Below, in pieces: positions 36,992 through 46,831 of a stretch of DNA of 64,000 nt (within the stretch, counting starts at the first letter, position 1; each line of letters begins with the position of its first letter). The position numbers were made by a program, and so were the translations under genes. The stretch comes from an uncultured Gammaproteobacteria bacterium (GTDB lineage: Bacteria; Pseudomonadota; Gammaproteobacteria; Pseudomonadales; Pseudohongiellaceae). The stretch is from NCBI GenBank assembly GCA_913060975.1, contig CAJXVC010000012.1:83390-147389 (forward strand), given 5' to 3'. Under the pieces are notes generated by a model that had not been told where the DNA came from, searched no databases, and saw only the letters and a list, made by a program, of their open reading frames with translations.

Positions 36992-37372
36992 TTACAGCTC
37001 GCTGATCATGACGAAGTAGCCATCCGGATCGAGCAAGGCAAATTCTCGCGTCCCGGTATTGGGATTCACTTGCGGTTCTTCTGCAAGCTTCAGTACAAGT
37101 GCGCGGGCACGCTCCAGTGCCTGCTCAAAATCATCCACACGAAAAAACAGCAACAAGCCATTGCCCGGTTCGGCAAGATCAGGGCTCACCAGCGTGGGAT
37201 GGTCATGACCACCCCATTTGTGCAGGCAGAGCAGCACGGTGCCATCACTATCGACTAACTGACCAAAATAATCATGTGCCGGGCTACTCGCTTTCTGACC
37301 AAACAGTGACTGATACCAGCGAAAACTGTTAGCGACATCAGCAACGCCGATGATTGTCCAGGGTCGGATCAT
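36992..37372 (-). CDS. VOC-superfamily protein (glyoxalase/bleomycin-resistance type)
   Basis: A 126-residue single-module VOC protein. It begins 'IRPWTIIGVADVANSFRWYQ' and ends 'NPNTGTREFALLDPDGYFV', the usual first and last strands of the fold. Candidate metal ligands are His in 'LCLHKWGGHDHP' and Glu in 'REFALLDPDG'. Family members include glyoxalases, dioxygenases and antibiotic-binding proteins; nothing here narrows the substrate. It converges on the MBL gene with six bases between stops. Confidence 0.87.
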   Translation of the reverse strand: MIRPWTIIGVADVANSFRWYQSLFGQKASSPAHDYFGQLVDSDGTVLLCLHKWGGHDHPTLVSPDLAEPGNGLLLFFRVDDFEQALERARALVLKLAEEPQVNPNTGTREFALLDPDGYFVMISEL

Positions 37373-37461
37373 GGCTGGAGTTTCTCTTATTGTTATTGAA
37401 ATCGAATGGTTACCCGAGTTTGAGCCTTGGATCGAGCCGAGACTTTTCGTTGGAGCAGTGT

Positions 37462-37497
37462 AAAGCCAGCAGCTGTCGAATAACAGCTGCTGGCTTT
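37462..37497 (-). terminator. hairpin terminator of the TonB receptor gene
   Basis: Perfect 15-base arms (37462-37476 and 37483-37497) with a six-base loop, 29 bases after the receptor stop codon. The T run on the minus strand is only three bases, but the stem is very strong. Confidence 0.82.
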
Positions 37498-37526
37498 GGA
37501 GAGCTTATAGGAAAGCTTGCTGGCGA

Positions 37527-39608
37527 CTAGAAGCGGTAAGTCGCGTAGAGACGGAAGGAACGAGGCTCGAACACGTGGTAGTGCCGATCTTCAACTGGCA
37601 TGGTTTCGAACGGCAACTGGGATTCGTAAAAATACTCCACGTCGTGATCGTTGCTATCCAGTATGTTTAGCATGTCCAGATTCAGATGCAGGTTGTCGGT
37701 CGCCTGATAACCCAGACGCAGATTCAACATGGTACTGCCCTCAGCCTGCACGCCACCGTCAAGCGGAAAGTCACCGAAGTGACGAACCCGCAAATGGGCG
37801 TCAATCTGAGTGGTGGGACGATAATGAATGCCGCCACTGAATACGTGTTCAAGCGCACCGCCGATATCGGTCAAACCATCCACCGGGCGCTCGTACTGGG
37901 CATCGGTATAAGAGTATTCGACATCGAAGGACAACATGTCATTCATCTGATAGTACGACGTCACTTCAACGCCCTGACGCTCACTTCCCACACCGGTGTC
38001 TTCAGTGTTGCCGGCATCACCGACAAAAATCAGTTCGGAATCGATGTCGAGTTGCCACAAGGCAATTGACGCATTGAGCTGATCGCTGACAAAGAAACGT
38101 ACACCCAACTCGGAACCCAGAGTCGACACCAGTGGGTCAACCGCTTGCACCAGATCGCCACTGACCGGGTCACGGCGAATGGTTGTGCCGCGCGCGTCGT
38201 TGCTGTGAAAGCCTTCACCGATACTGGCGTAAACTTCGCTATTGGCATTGAAGGTATAAATCAGGCTGAGATTGGACGTTACAATATCGTCAGTAGTTTC
38301 CCCAGTGTTGGCCGACAAGGTGGTCGGATCGCCGGCATTGAGTGCCTGCACAGAAAAATCATAGTAGTCATAACGCGCACCGAAGACGGAGCGGAAGTTT
38401 TCCGTCCAATGCAGTGTGTTAGACCAGTACAGACCTGAGCTCCATTGATCGACGCTATCCAGGCGAATCGGACCAGTGTAAGCACGGGCGTTCGATTGGT
38501 TCAGGCCCACTTGACCGATATCATCGATGCGCAACTGACCACCGAAGGCGTTGAGCATGTCCAACGACCCCAGCGTACCCTGCTTTTGCCACTCAAACTC
38601 GCCACCGTAAATACGGCGTTGATCCACCTGACGGAACTGATCACCACCCGGTTCGATGGCATAGCTGAAGTTGGACCACAATTCCATGTCGTAATCGATC
38701 GCGTATGCCGATGCCGTCCAACGACTACTTTCGGCGCGCTTCTCCCAGTTAAGTGACAGACTATAGCGTGAGGAATTGCCGCCAACGGTTGGATCGATCG
38801 AACCGAATTCGGTGATCAGGCCTTGATTTACAGCACGTGCAGGAATCTGGTCAGCAGAGTTCCAGGTATTGTCGTAACCCATAAAAGACACAGACAAGGC
38901 ACTGTTCTCTCTTAACCATTGCTGTTTCAACCAGAGATTGGTCTTGCCCACATCTTCATCAACAGAATCCCAAGGGCCGGAGTAAATCTGGTGCTCCAGA
39001 CCGTAAATGAACTCACCGTCCATCGCAGCAATGCCACCGCTGGCCAGTAAACGACCAAAGCCGTATTCACCGGCGGCCAGCGAAACCTGTTGACGGTTCA
39101 TGCGCTGCATGGAAGTAATCTTCGCCGATCCGGCTCCAGAAAAGTCACCCACATCCGCGTAGTAAGAGCCCTTGCGGTATTCGATTTCCTGAACCAGTTC
39201 GGGAATGAGGAAATTCAGATCGGTATAGCCCTGACCATGACCGTGGCTACGCATATTAACAGGCATACCATCGATGCTGGTGGCGAAGTCAGTGCCGTGA
39301 TCGAGATTGAAGCCGCGCAGGAAGAACTGATTGGCCTTGCCGCTGCCACTATGCTGTGTCGCAACCAGACCTGGTACCGATTCCAGAATCTCACCGGTGC
39401 GTAATAAAGGACGCAGCGCTAACTCATTTTGTGAGACCAGGCCTTCCGAGGCTGTACTCGCAGAGCCAACCAGATTGACGCGGCGGCCGATTACCTCCAC
39501 TTCCTGTAAGTCTTGCGCCAGTGCCGGCGCACTGACTGTGGCGACCAGACTGCTGATCAATAAGGGTAAACGTGCGGGTAGTTGAACGGGTAAACGATTG
39601 GACACCAT
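37527..39608 (-). CDS. TonB-dependent outer-membrane receptor (693 aa)
   Basis: A medium-size TonB-dependent transporter. The signal peptide ends near residue 32 ('SAPALAQ'), then 'LQEVEVIGRRVNLVG' as TonB-box region. The plug includes 'GEILESVPGLVATQHSG', 'FFLRGFNLDHGTDFATSIDG' and a His/Gly-rich 'NMRSHGHGQGYTDLNF', and the barrel ends 'EPRSFRLYATYRF'. The His-rich plug and the 'RGFNLDHGTDF' form suggest a metal or metal-complex substrate, though this is inference. It is divergent from a BlaI/CopY-type repressor and M56 protease, with an inverted repeat between them that may be the operator. GTGGAG lies close upstream of the ATG. Confidence 0.92.
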   Translation of the reverse strand: MVSNRLPVQLPARLPLLISSLVATVSAPALAQDLQEVEVIGRRVNLVGSASTASEGLVSQNELALRPLLRTGEILESVPGLVATQHSGSGKANQFFLRGFNLDHGTDFATSIDGMPVNMRSHGHGQGYTDLNFLIPELVQEIEYRKGSYYADVGDFSGAGSAKITSMQRMNRQQVSLAAGEYGFGRLLASGGIAAMDGEFIYGLEHQIYSGPWDSVDEDVGKTNLWLKQQWLRENSALSVSFMGYDNTWNSADQIPARAVNQGLITEFGSIDPTVGGNSSRYSLSLNWEKRAESSRWTASAYAIDYDMELWSNFSYAIEPGGDQFRQVDQRRIYGGEFEWQKQGTLGSLDMLNAFGGQLRIDDIGQVGLNQSNARAYTGPIRLDSVDQWSSGLYWSNTLHWTENFRSVFGARYDYYDFSVQALNAGDPTTLSANTGETTDDIVTSNLSLIYTFNANSEVYASIGEGFHSNDARGTTIRRDPVSGDLVQAVDPLVSTLGSELGVRFFVSDQLNASIALWQLDIDSELIFVGDAGNTEDTGVGSERQGVEVTSYYQMNDMLSFDVEYSYTDAQYERPVDGLTDIGGALEHVFSGGIHYRPTTQIDAHLRVRHFGDFPLDGGVQAEGSTMLNLRLGYQATDNLHLNLDMLNILDSNDHDVEYFYESQLPFETMPVEDRHYHVFEPRSFRLYATYRF

Positions 39609-39702
39609 AATGCTCCACTGCTATAAATCATCTCCGACCTGCACCGCAGATCGCAGCCGAAGTCTCTGGATTTCATGTCCCTGAATCAACAGCAGGAAAG
39701 CG

Positions 39703-39727
39703 GATAAATAGATTTTTCATATTTATC
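39703..39727. promoter_or_regulatory. inverted repeat, possible BlaI-family operator
   Basis: Perfect eight-base arms GATAAATA (39703-39710) and TATTTATC (39720-39727) around a nine-base spacer, in the 200-base gap between the TonB receptor and the divergent blaI-like gene. Repressors of this family bind two-fold symmetric AT-rich sites, so it could control both directions. The sequence is not the classical BlaI box. Confidence 0.45.
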
Positions 39728-39808
39728 AATAACATAAAGAAAAATAAAAACAGTGGATCGGCCCCTAAAAACCGATTCTGAGTCGAAGTTTCAGACAAGC
39801 CCATAACA

Positions 39809-40231
39809 ATGAAAAGAAATCGCCATGCCCACAATGTGCTACCGAACTCGCTAGGCGAGTTGGAGCTGACGCTATTGGATGTTGTTTGGCAGATGCCGGA
39901 CAGTGACGCCAGAACGATAACAGCGGAGCTATCTGACGAGCGCACGGTCAGTTTGAGTACGGTGCAATCAACGCTTGAGCGTCTGGTGCGCAAGAATTTG
40001 CTCGAGCGCAAGAAATTCAGTCACGCCTATCGCTACCGCGCTATTCAATCGCGTAGCGAGTTGCTTGGCAATCTGCTTAAAGACGTCATCAAGCTTCTGC
40101 ATGATGGTAAAGCAGCGACTATATTAAGTAGCTTCGTTAATGTCGCCGACCGCCTTGATGACAATGCCCTCGATGAGTTGGAGCAACTCATCCAGCACAA
40201 GCGCAAGGAAACAGGAGGCAATCGTGAGTGA
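39809..40231 (+). CDS. BlaI/MecI/CopY-family transcriptional repressor
   Basis: A 140-residue winged-helix repressor. The N-terminal domain has 'LGELELTLLDVVWQMPDSDA' and 'RTVSLSTVQSTLERLVRKNL' with the recognition helix, then 'RKKFSHAYRYRAIQSR' forming the wing and the cleavage-site region. The C-terminal part (about 85-140) is the dimerisation domain. In known systems an M56 membrane protease senses a signal and inactivates the repressor. Here the protease gene starts within its last eight bases. The divergent TonB receptor is the obvious candidate target together with autoregulation. Confidence 0.92.
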   Translation: MKRNRHAHNVLPNSLGELELTLLDVVWQMPDSDARTITAELSDERTVSLSTVQSTLERLVRKNLLERKKFSHAYRYRAIQSRSELLGNLLKDVIKLLHDGKAATILSSFVNVADRLDDNALDELEQLIQHKRKETGGNRE

Positions 40232-41192
40232 GCTAATTGAAGTCATCGGTTCTTTTTCGACTGTCTGGCTGGCGACATGGTTTAGCGGCACATTACTACT
40301 GGCGAGTTGTTATCCGCTAGTGCGCAAATCACTGATGAACTGGCACCCGGCAATTGCCTCCAATCTCATGTTGCTGTTGCTGTCATTTCCATTTCTGCTC
40401 AGCCTGAGCACTTCCCTGCTCCTGTTCTTGCCCGCTATCGAAGATCTGTTGGTGTCAGCGCACTGCCATGAGAACTGTCAAGCCCATCTGCCACTGGTAG
40501 AAATTCCCTGGCTCACTGAAATCGGCATTGGTCTGATTGCGCTGGTATTGGTTACTCTTACGCGCCGCTTGCTGAACAACTTGCGCACGACACGTAATCT
40601 CGAAGCGCAATTGGAACCGCTTGCTCAAACCAGCACTCAAGATCGTTTCAAGTTCCAATTACTGGATAACGCCACCCCGTTCGTATTTACGTTAGGCTGG
40701 TGGAAGAATGAGGTCTACCTGACTTCTGGCTTGCAAGCCCATTGTTCGACTAAAGACCTGAACATTATTTGCGCCCATGAGGCAGCGCACTCGGCACGCC
40801 GCGACAATATCCGCTTACTCATTGCCAATCTCTTCCTGCTGCCCCTGCCGGGTAAATTCGCCAAAGTCTTGCTGGCTGATTTGCATTTGTTTATCGAATC
40901 AGCCTGTGACTTCCGTGCGGCTGATGAATATGACCGGCTTGATGTAGCAGAGACACTGGTACGTATTCAGAAAGTTTCGCCAGGCCAATGCCCATTAGCT
41001 GGTACGACCATAGCCTCGGCTTTCACCGGCGCCGAAGTAGCACTGCGTGTCCAGGCTCTGGTCAATGGCCGCCAGCCATCTATGTACCAGCGAGTGGGTT
41101 TTCAATTGTCAGTCGTGTTGTTGGTGCTGTTCAGCATCGGCCTTGTGGACCCACTGCACCACGGCATCGAAACTTTGCTGTCACTGCCCTGA
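40224..41192 (+). CDS. M56 (BlaR1-like) membrane metalloprotease without sensor domain
   Basis: A 322-residue membrane protease from a GTG at 40224, preceded by GGAGG and overlapping the repressor stop by eight bases (GTGAGTGA). There are three N-terminal membrane helices, then a cytoplasmic zinc protease loop with HEAAH at residues 185-189 ('ICAHEAAHSARRD') and the downstream 'ACDFRAADEYDR' that normally supplies the third ligand. A final helix ('LSVVLLVLFSIGLVD') ends the protein. The penicillin-binding sensor domain of BlaR1/MecR1 is missing, so the signal is not a beta-lactam sensed in that way. It likely controls the cognate repressor by proteolysis. Confidence 0.88.
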   Translation: MSELIEVIGSFSTVWLATWFSGTLLLASCYPLVRKSLMNWHPAIASNLMLLLLSFPFLLSLSTSLLLFLPAIEDLLVSAHCHENCQAHLPLVEIPWLTEIGIGLIALVLVTLTRRLLNNLRTTRNLEAQLEPLAQTSTQDRFKFQLLDNATPFVFTLGWWKNEVYLTSGLQAHCSTKDLNIICAHEAAHSARRDNIRLLIANLFLLPLPGKFAKVLLADLHLFIESACDFRAADEYDRLDVAETLVRIQKVSPGQCPLAGTTIASAFTGAEVALRVQALVNGRQPSMYQRVGFQLSVVLLVLFSIGLVDPLHHGIETLLSLP

Positions 41193-41341
41193 GTCAAGTA
41201 CCACCTTCGATTAGGCCAGCACTAGCCAGAATTCGGACCGGCCATGCCAGCTCAGCGTGACTGATTGTGCGATCACCGTAATTCCGACAAGGGTCGTTCG
41301 CATGCAGTTGCCGGTAACACTGCCCCCAAACCCCAATTAAA

Positions 41342-41377
41342 AAGGCACCGGCCTGATGCAAATCGGACCGGTGCCTT
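41342..41377. terminator. bidirectional terminator between the M56 protease and NHL genes
   Basis: Ten-base perfect arms (41342-41351 and 41368-41377) with a 16-base loop. Rightward it is followed by a T-rich tract, and leftward by five T, so it can end both convergent transcripts. Confidence 0.82.
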
Positions 41378-41457
41378 GTGTCTTTCTTTTTCTCAATTAA
41401 CGCGAGTTATTCGCTACTATCGGTTTCGCCTTTCACGTCCATCGCGCAGTGAGAGTA

Positions 41458-42585
41458 TTACGGTGAATAACGCGTAAACGCACCACCTGCCCAGCTCAGT
41501 GAGTTAGGTCCTTCGGCTGCAAAAATAACGCCGTCGGCATCGACAGCAACGCCTTCGCCAGCGGTACCCTGATATACGCGATCTGGGCGTTCAAAGGGAG
41601 GAATGAACGCAGTAATACGGTCTTCGTCCACATGACCGATACGAACGCCATTACGCCAGCCAACATGATTGGTCGGTCCTGATTCGGAATCTATGGCGTA
41701 GACCATGTCGTCATCAGTGATGAACAATCCGCTGATACGGCCGTACATATAGCGTGAGTCGAGATAATTACCTTCCTGGTCGAAAATTTCCAGACGATGA
41801 TTGCCACGGTCGGCTACCCACAAGCGGCCCTGGGAATCAAACTCCATGGCATGGGGCGTACGGAACTCTCCGTGGCGCACGCCAATTTGCCCCCATTCCT
41901 TCAGAAAGGTGCCATCAGGTGCGAACTTCATGATGCGCGCTGTCAGCCCTTCTTCGCGCCCTTCGTCCATTGCCGCGTTGCTGGTCATACCCTGACCACT
42001 GTGACCATCAGAGACAAAAATACTACCATCTGGCGCCACGATGACATCGTTGGGCTGATTGAAATGGGCACTGTCGTTGCCGGGTTGTCCGGGCGTACCC
42101 AGACTCATGAGCAACTCACCATCCGGACTGAATTTATGGACCTGATGGCCTTTGGTTCCATCGGCGTTATTCGCGAAGTCGGTAACCCAGACATTGCCTT
42201 CGTGATCGGCATGGATACCGTGTGGTGTCATCATGAGACCGCCACCAAAATTCGCCAGCACCTCGCCAGTACGACGGTCAAACTTGAAGATCGGGTCGAC
42301 AGGATTGGTATCACAGTTTACCGGCACACCGCCGCCAAAACTGCTGGCGCCGCAACGCTCATAAGCCCAGACATGACCATCAGTAGGGTCAATATCGACA
42401 CCGGCAGTAGAACCCCAGTTACGACCGTCAGGCAGGTTGCCCCAATTAGTGGTGACATTCGGGGCTGGATTCGGTAATCCCTCCCCCGTTATATGGTTCG
42501 GTTCGGATTGCCCCATCACCGCACCAGAGACGATCGCCGGCGCCGCAATAAGCAGACACTTTGCCAGGAAGTTTTGCTTGGACAT
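41458..42585 (-). CDS. exported NHL-repeat beta-propeller protein 1
   Basis: A 375-residue periplasmic protein with a signal peptide (about 1-25, ending 'VMGQ') and no lipobox. It contains NHL-type propeller blades such as 'TPHGIHADHEGNVWVTDFAN', 'QPNDVIVAPDGSIFVSDGHS' and 'TPHAMEFDSQGRLWVADRGN'. The pattern is like peptidyl-alpha-hydroxyglycine lyase propellers, with conserved His and Asp at blade tips, but a lyase function is not shown. GAGGAG lies five bases before the ATG. A paralogue anchored as a lipoprotein lies at 54881-55915. It may be a binding protein for a ligand or a carbon-compound enzyme; I cannot choose. Confidence 0.85.
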   Translation of the reverse strand: MSKQNFLAKCLLIAAPAIVSGAVMGQSEPNHITGEGLPNPAPNVTTNWGNLPDGRNWGSTAGVDIDPTDGHVWAYERCGASSFGGGVPVNCDTNPVDPIFKFDRRTGEVLANFGGGLMMTPHGIHADHEGNVWVTDFANNADGTKGHQVHKFSPDGELLMSLGTPGQPGNDSAHFNQPNDVIVAPDGSIFVSDGHSGQGMTSNAAMDEGREEGLTARIMKFAPDGTFLKEWGQIGVRHGEFRTPHAMEFDSQGRLWVADRGNHRLEIFDQEGNYLDSRYMYGRISGLFITDDDMVYAIDSESGPTNHVGWRNGVRIGHVDEDRITAFIPPFERPDRVYQGTAGEGVAVDADGVIFAAEGPNSLSWAGGAFTRYSP

Positions 42586-42754
42586 GATTGCTCCTCATAT
42601 TTTTTGTATTGTTATTGTATGCTGCCCCTCAAGAGTAAAAGGATGGGTCTGCCAAGTCCATTCACTATGCCGTGTTCCCTCGGGGAACTGACCCGCGTTT
42701 CCAGCTGGAGCGCCAAATACGCACCTGTCAGGAAATACGCGCTATCATGGCGTC

Positions 42755-43483
42755 ATGACATCACCTAGCGACAATGAATTCACGACTGCTGTCATCGCAA
42801 CACTACGTAGTCCATTCAAACAAAAATTCGCCATCCCGCGGCAGCCTAACCTGGTCCGCGAAGCGCGTGGCCAGCTCCTGTTTCACTCGCCCTATAATGA
42901 CCCGAACACGCTACGTGGAATCGAACAGTTCACCCATCTCTGGCTGCTATTCCGCTTTCATGCCACCGCTGATCAAGGCTGGTCGCCGACGGTGCAACCA
43001 CCGCGTCTGGGCGGCAAGGAACGCGTGGGCGTATATGCCTGCCGCTCGCCTTTTCGCCCGAATCCAATTGGCTTATCGGTGGTGGAGAATCTGGGCGTAG
43101 AGTCGATCGCCGGCGAACTGATATTACATGTCGGCGGCATTGACCTGTTGGATCAAACACCGATTATCGATATAAAGCCTTACGTTCCTTATGCGGATGC
43201 AGTCAGTGGCGCCGAAGCCGGATTTGCCCAAGACGCGCCGGGCGCGCCCAATCGCGTGCTTTATTCCGAGCAAGCAACGCAGGCGCTAGCAGAGAACGTT
43301 GATAGACTTCCTGACCTGTCAGCTTTCATCACGTCACTATTGCAGCAGGATCCGCGCCCGGCCTGGCGCGCCAAACCGACTGATAATAAACAGTACGGCA
43401 TGGCACTTTATGATTTGAATATTAAATGGCGCATTGAGCCAGACTATATAGAGGTAGTCTCGATTAAGTCTCTGTCTGAATAG
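42755..43483 (+). CDS. trmO: tRNA (N6-threonylcarbamoyladenosine37-N6)-methyltransferase TrmO
   Basis: A 242-residue TrmO (YaeB/TsaA family) enzyme, which uses S-adenosylmethionine to N6-methylate t6A37 in threonine tRNAs. The beta-barrel motifs are clear: 'IATLRSPFKQKFAIPRQPNL', 'LRGIEQFTHLWLLFRFH', 'VGVYACRSPFRPNPIGLSVV' and 'LDQTPIIDIKPYVPYAD', with the C-terminal lobe ending in 'KQYGMALYDLNIKWRIE'. It is a single-gene unit converging with seven bases to the next stop. There is no strong ribosome site before the ATG. Confidence 0.96.
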   Translation: MTSPSDNEFTTAVIATLRSPFKQKFAIPRQPNLVREARGQLLFHSPYNDPNTLRGIEQFTHLWLLFRFHATADQGWSPTVQPPRLGGKERVGVYACRSPFRPNPIGLSVVENLGVESIAGELILHVGGIDLLDQTPIIDIKPYVPYADAVSGAEAGFAQDAPGAPNRVLYSEQATQALAENVDRLPDLSAFITSLLQQDPRPAWRAKPTDNKQYGMALYDLNIKWRIEPDYIEVVSIKSLSE

Positions 43484-43490
43484 ACCTTAC

Positions 43491-45011
43491 TCAATCCATA
43501 GTCATCAGTCGCGAAACGATCTCAATACCCTGCCAAAGATTGAGCAGACGCAGGTTCTCGTCCGGGCCGTGTTGATTATTATCGTGATTGACCAGAGCGA
43601 CACCCACGGTTGGGATCCCCAGGCCTTCGGAAAAATCACCGAATGGTAAACTGCCGCCAAGCGTCGGTAACTGCACTGGCTGCACGCCGTCCAGTGTGAG
43701 CGCATTGGCTACTGAGAGGGCCAGCGGCATCTCCATGGAAACGCGGGTTGCCGCACGACCACCCCCGTAATTCACCGATGCGAGCTGCGGGTATTGTTGA
43801 CGCTCTTCTGTTGTTGGCTCACGATTTTCGATCAGGTGATATCCCTGCGCGCGAATATGATCGAGTACTAATTGAATCTGTCGTTGCGGGTCAATACCCT
43901 GAACCAGCCGCATCGCCAATCGTGCTTGCGCGAAACCCGGAATGGCGGTGCGCGAGGGCGCACTGAAGCCGCCGCCTGAATCCATCGCCAACACATTGAG
44001 TGTTGGCCAGTTCAGTTTGGTTTCCAGACGAGCACTGCTTTGTTCCGGCGCGGCAATGGCAAAGGTGCTGGCCAGGTTATCCTCGATATCCGGAATAGCA
44101 GCCAACGCGGCTAATTCCACATCAGTCAACGGCGTGACCTGATCATAAAAGCCGGCGATGCTCACGCGACCGTCATCTTCTTTCATTGTTGCCAGCAATC
44201 TGGCCAGGGCAATCGACGGATCCGGCGCCCAATTGCCATAGTTACCACTGTGTAAATCCTGCTGCGCAGTGTGTACTTTCAAGGTAACCGAGGCGCCCCC
44301 ACGGACACCGAAGTACATGGTGGGCAAGGTGCTGGGATGACGCGGGCCATCCAGCGCAATAGCCAGATCCGCCTCAATCGTATCGCCATGATCACGCAGA
44401 TACTCACGGAAATTGGCCGAACCAGACTCTTCCTGACCATCAAGCATGACCAAAAGATTCCAGCGTGGCTCACTCCCGGTCGCTCGCAAGGCGCGCAAGG
44501 CCTGCAGCAAAGACATGATTGGGGCCTTGTCGTCGGAAGCTGAACGGCCGTAGATTCGCCATTGCGGATCCAGCTCAGTACTCGAGGACAAGGTAATCGG
44601 CTCACCCGCATTGGCGACACAGGGGTCGAATGGTGGACACACCGTCCACAGATCAGTATTCACAGGCTGACCGTCATAATGAATATAGAGCAGCAATGTG
44701 CCGCGCGGGTTGGCCGCCGCGTAGCGGCCAATCACTAATGGTGCCCGAGCATGGTGTGGGTAGAGTTCAGATGAGAGTTGCACATCGAGACCCTCAGCCT
44801 CGAACAGCGTTTCAAGCATATGCGCATTGGCGCTAACATCACCATCATTGCGTGCAATATTGGGTAAGCGGAGTAATTCAAAATAGGTCTGAACAATCGC
44901 CAACTCATTGTCCGCACGCCAGTCACGCACGCTACCATAGTCATTCGCCTGGCCTGTTGCCGACAACGGCAGAAGTGAAAACACTAACAATGAAAGAAAG
45001 ACAGTGCGCAT
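43491..45011 (-). CDS. exported M20/M25/M40-family metallopeptidase, canonical active site
   Basis: A 506-residue di-zinc peptidase from the ATG at 45011, with TGGAG seven bases upstream; an ATG at 45056 would add 15 residues before the signal peptide. The signal peptide ends near 'LSATGQA'. All usual metal motifs are present: 'LLLYIHYDGQP' (HxD), 'GRSASDDKAP' (DxK), the acidic pair in 'LDGQEESGS', and a late His in 'LVNHDNNQHGPDE'. The lid domain has 'HTAQQDLHSGNYG'. It should cleave dipeptides or short peptides in the periplasm. It is a useful in-window control for the two M20 lipoproteins whose metal residues are altered. Confidence 0.92.
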   Translation of the reverse strand: MRTVFLSLLVFSLLPLSATGQANDYGSVRDWRADNELAIVQTYFELLRLPNIARNDGDVSANAHMLETLFEAEGLDVQLSSELYPHHARAPLVIGRYAAANPRGTLLLYIHYDGQPVNTDLWTVCPPFDPCVANAGEPITLSSSTELDPQWRIYGRSASDDKAPIMSLLQALRALRATGSEPRWNLLVMLDGQEESGSANFREYLRDHGDTIEADLAIALDGPRHPSTLPTMYFGVRGGASVTLKVHTAQQDLHSGNYGNWAPDPSIALARLLATMKEDDGRVSIAGFYDQVTPLTDVELAALAAIPDIEDNLASTFAIAAPEQSSARLETKLNWPTLNVLAMDSGGGFSAPSRTAIPGFAQARLAMRLVQGIDPQRQIQLVLDHIRAQGYHLIENREPTTEERQQYPQLASVNYGGGRAATRVSMEMPLALSVANALTLDGVQPVQLPTLGGSLPFGDFSEGLGIPTVGVALVNHDNNQHGPDENLRLLNLWQGIEIVSRLMTMD

Positions 45012-45326
45012 CGCAATACTCCAGTTTGATAAGTTGCTCGGTACTGGCGGCTTCACTACCCAAGCACCGAACTAGTAGACGGATTAACACTCAGTTCGAC
45101 AGCGATCATCAGAGTAAGAACGAATAATATTCTACACAGTGCATAGAAAATTCTAGTAGAGACGCTGGAAATCGGTACTAGCAATAGTAGGGAAAATCAG
45201 CATTGAGACCAATAACCAGAACGAACAGATAACTCAGCAAAGAAAGACACCTGCAACGTCATTTTGTAGAGCCTCACTCTTGATCCCCTGGCAGAAGACA
45301 CAATCTGTGAATTCTGTGGGTCTTTC

Positions 45327-45458
45327 TATGCGTCTCTCTATGAGCCTTACTATGTGACTCTCTATGCGTCTCCCTATGCGTCTCCCTATGCGTCTCCCTA
45401 TGCGTCTCCCTATGCGTCTCCCGATGAGCCTTCCTTTGAGTCTCCCTATGAGCTTCCA
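45327..45458. repeat. 12-base tandem array, 11 units
   Basis: Units of the form TATGCGTCTCCC. Five consecutive copies at 45363-45422 are identical; three units on each side have diverged (for example TATGAGCCTTAC, TTTGAGTCTCCC). The unit is four codons long, so all frames stay open across it, reading YASP on the plus strand and HRET on the minus strand. The identical core with diverged edges is typical of recent expansion in the middle of an older array. Confidence 0.93.
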
Positions 45459-45583
45459 ACCAGCCTCTCTAAAACTCTATCTACGATCTTAATCGTGACA
45501 CTCTGTACACCACCTGGGCGCCGCTCTAAACCAGACACTGATTAAAGCAGGGCAACACAGGAATACCAAGCCATAATCAAACA

Positions 45584-45763
45584 ATGGCACAATTGAAAGA
45601 GAACGCTTGGTCAGATTTCCAATCAGTAGATACGCTTTGCACCGAGGTCGCCCAATGTTCCCAACAGTGGGCACAGGATGAACCGGTGTTGTGCACTTTT
45701 CTTACCGAAGGTGACGCATTGCAGTCACAGCACAAGCAGGCAAAAACTGGCGTAAGGGTGTAG
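45584..45763 (+). CDS. possible small hypothetical protein (59 aa)
   Basis: A 59-codon frame starting 'MAQLKENAWSDFQSVDTL' with balanced amino-acid composition and four cysteines, unlike the low-complexity frames around it. There is no clear ribosome site, and no family is recognised. It could be a real small gene, the remnant of a longer one, or chance. Confidence 0.3.
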   Translation: MAQLKENAWSDFQSVDTLCTEVAQCSQQWAQDEPVLCTFLTEGDALQSQHKQAKTGVRV

Positions 45764-45971
45764 CAAGTTATGTACTACTACTATTGGCGGCGAGCGAGTG
45801 AGTCAATGAGCAAGAGAGATATTAATAGAGGGAAGGCCGGAAGAGCGCAGATACTTGCGGGTTGCCTGAATCGTGGTGGCACTAGCACAACTTGGCGATT
45901 TGCACGCAGGCAGAGCACTACGGGCAACCAACAGGCCCGAACCAGGAGATGGTTCAGGCTCGCAGTTGGTC

Positions 45972-45995
45972 GGCTGCCGGCATTAGCCGGCAGCC
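45972..45995 (-). terminator. GC-rich hairpin downstream of the phosphatase gene
   Basis: Perfect ten-base arms GGCTGCCGGC / GCCGGCAGCC with a four-base loop. It lies about 40 bases downstream of the minus-strand phosphatase stop, separated from it by the CTTA array. No T run follows on the minus strand, so it may be a transcript-protecting stem instead of an intrinsic terminator. Confidence 0.55.
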
Positions 45996-46567
<572 letters not shown>

Positions 46568-46831
46568 TGTCTCTCCTACCAGTTATAGTCCAGCTATTGT
46601 CTGGGCGATTACACCAGCAATGTTGGTATTGATTCCAATCACTAAAATACAACGAGATGCCCCGCAAGGGAATCGCTATTACTCCGACGGCGGTGGTCAG
46701 CCCGCCAGCAGTGCCAAATACCACCTTAAACTTGCCCAATACCGTGCCGGCTGCGGCGAACTGTGCTTGTCAGGCCCGATACCACTCCGTAAGCTAACCC
46801 TACTAACTGCTTTACGCCCACGGAGACCTCA

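Noticed and set aside
45274..45459. Minus-strand frame of His-Arg-Glu-Thr repeats
   Set aside because: Created by the 12-base tandem array, which keeps every frame open; no ribosome site or signal peptide.
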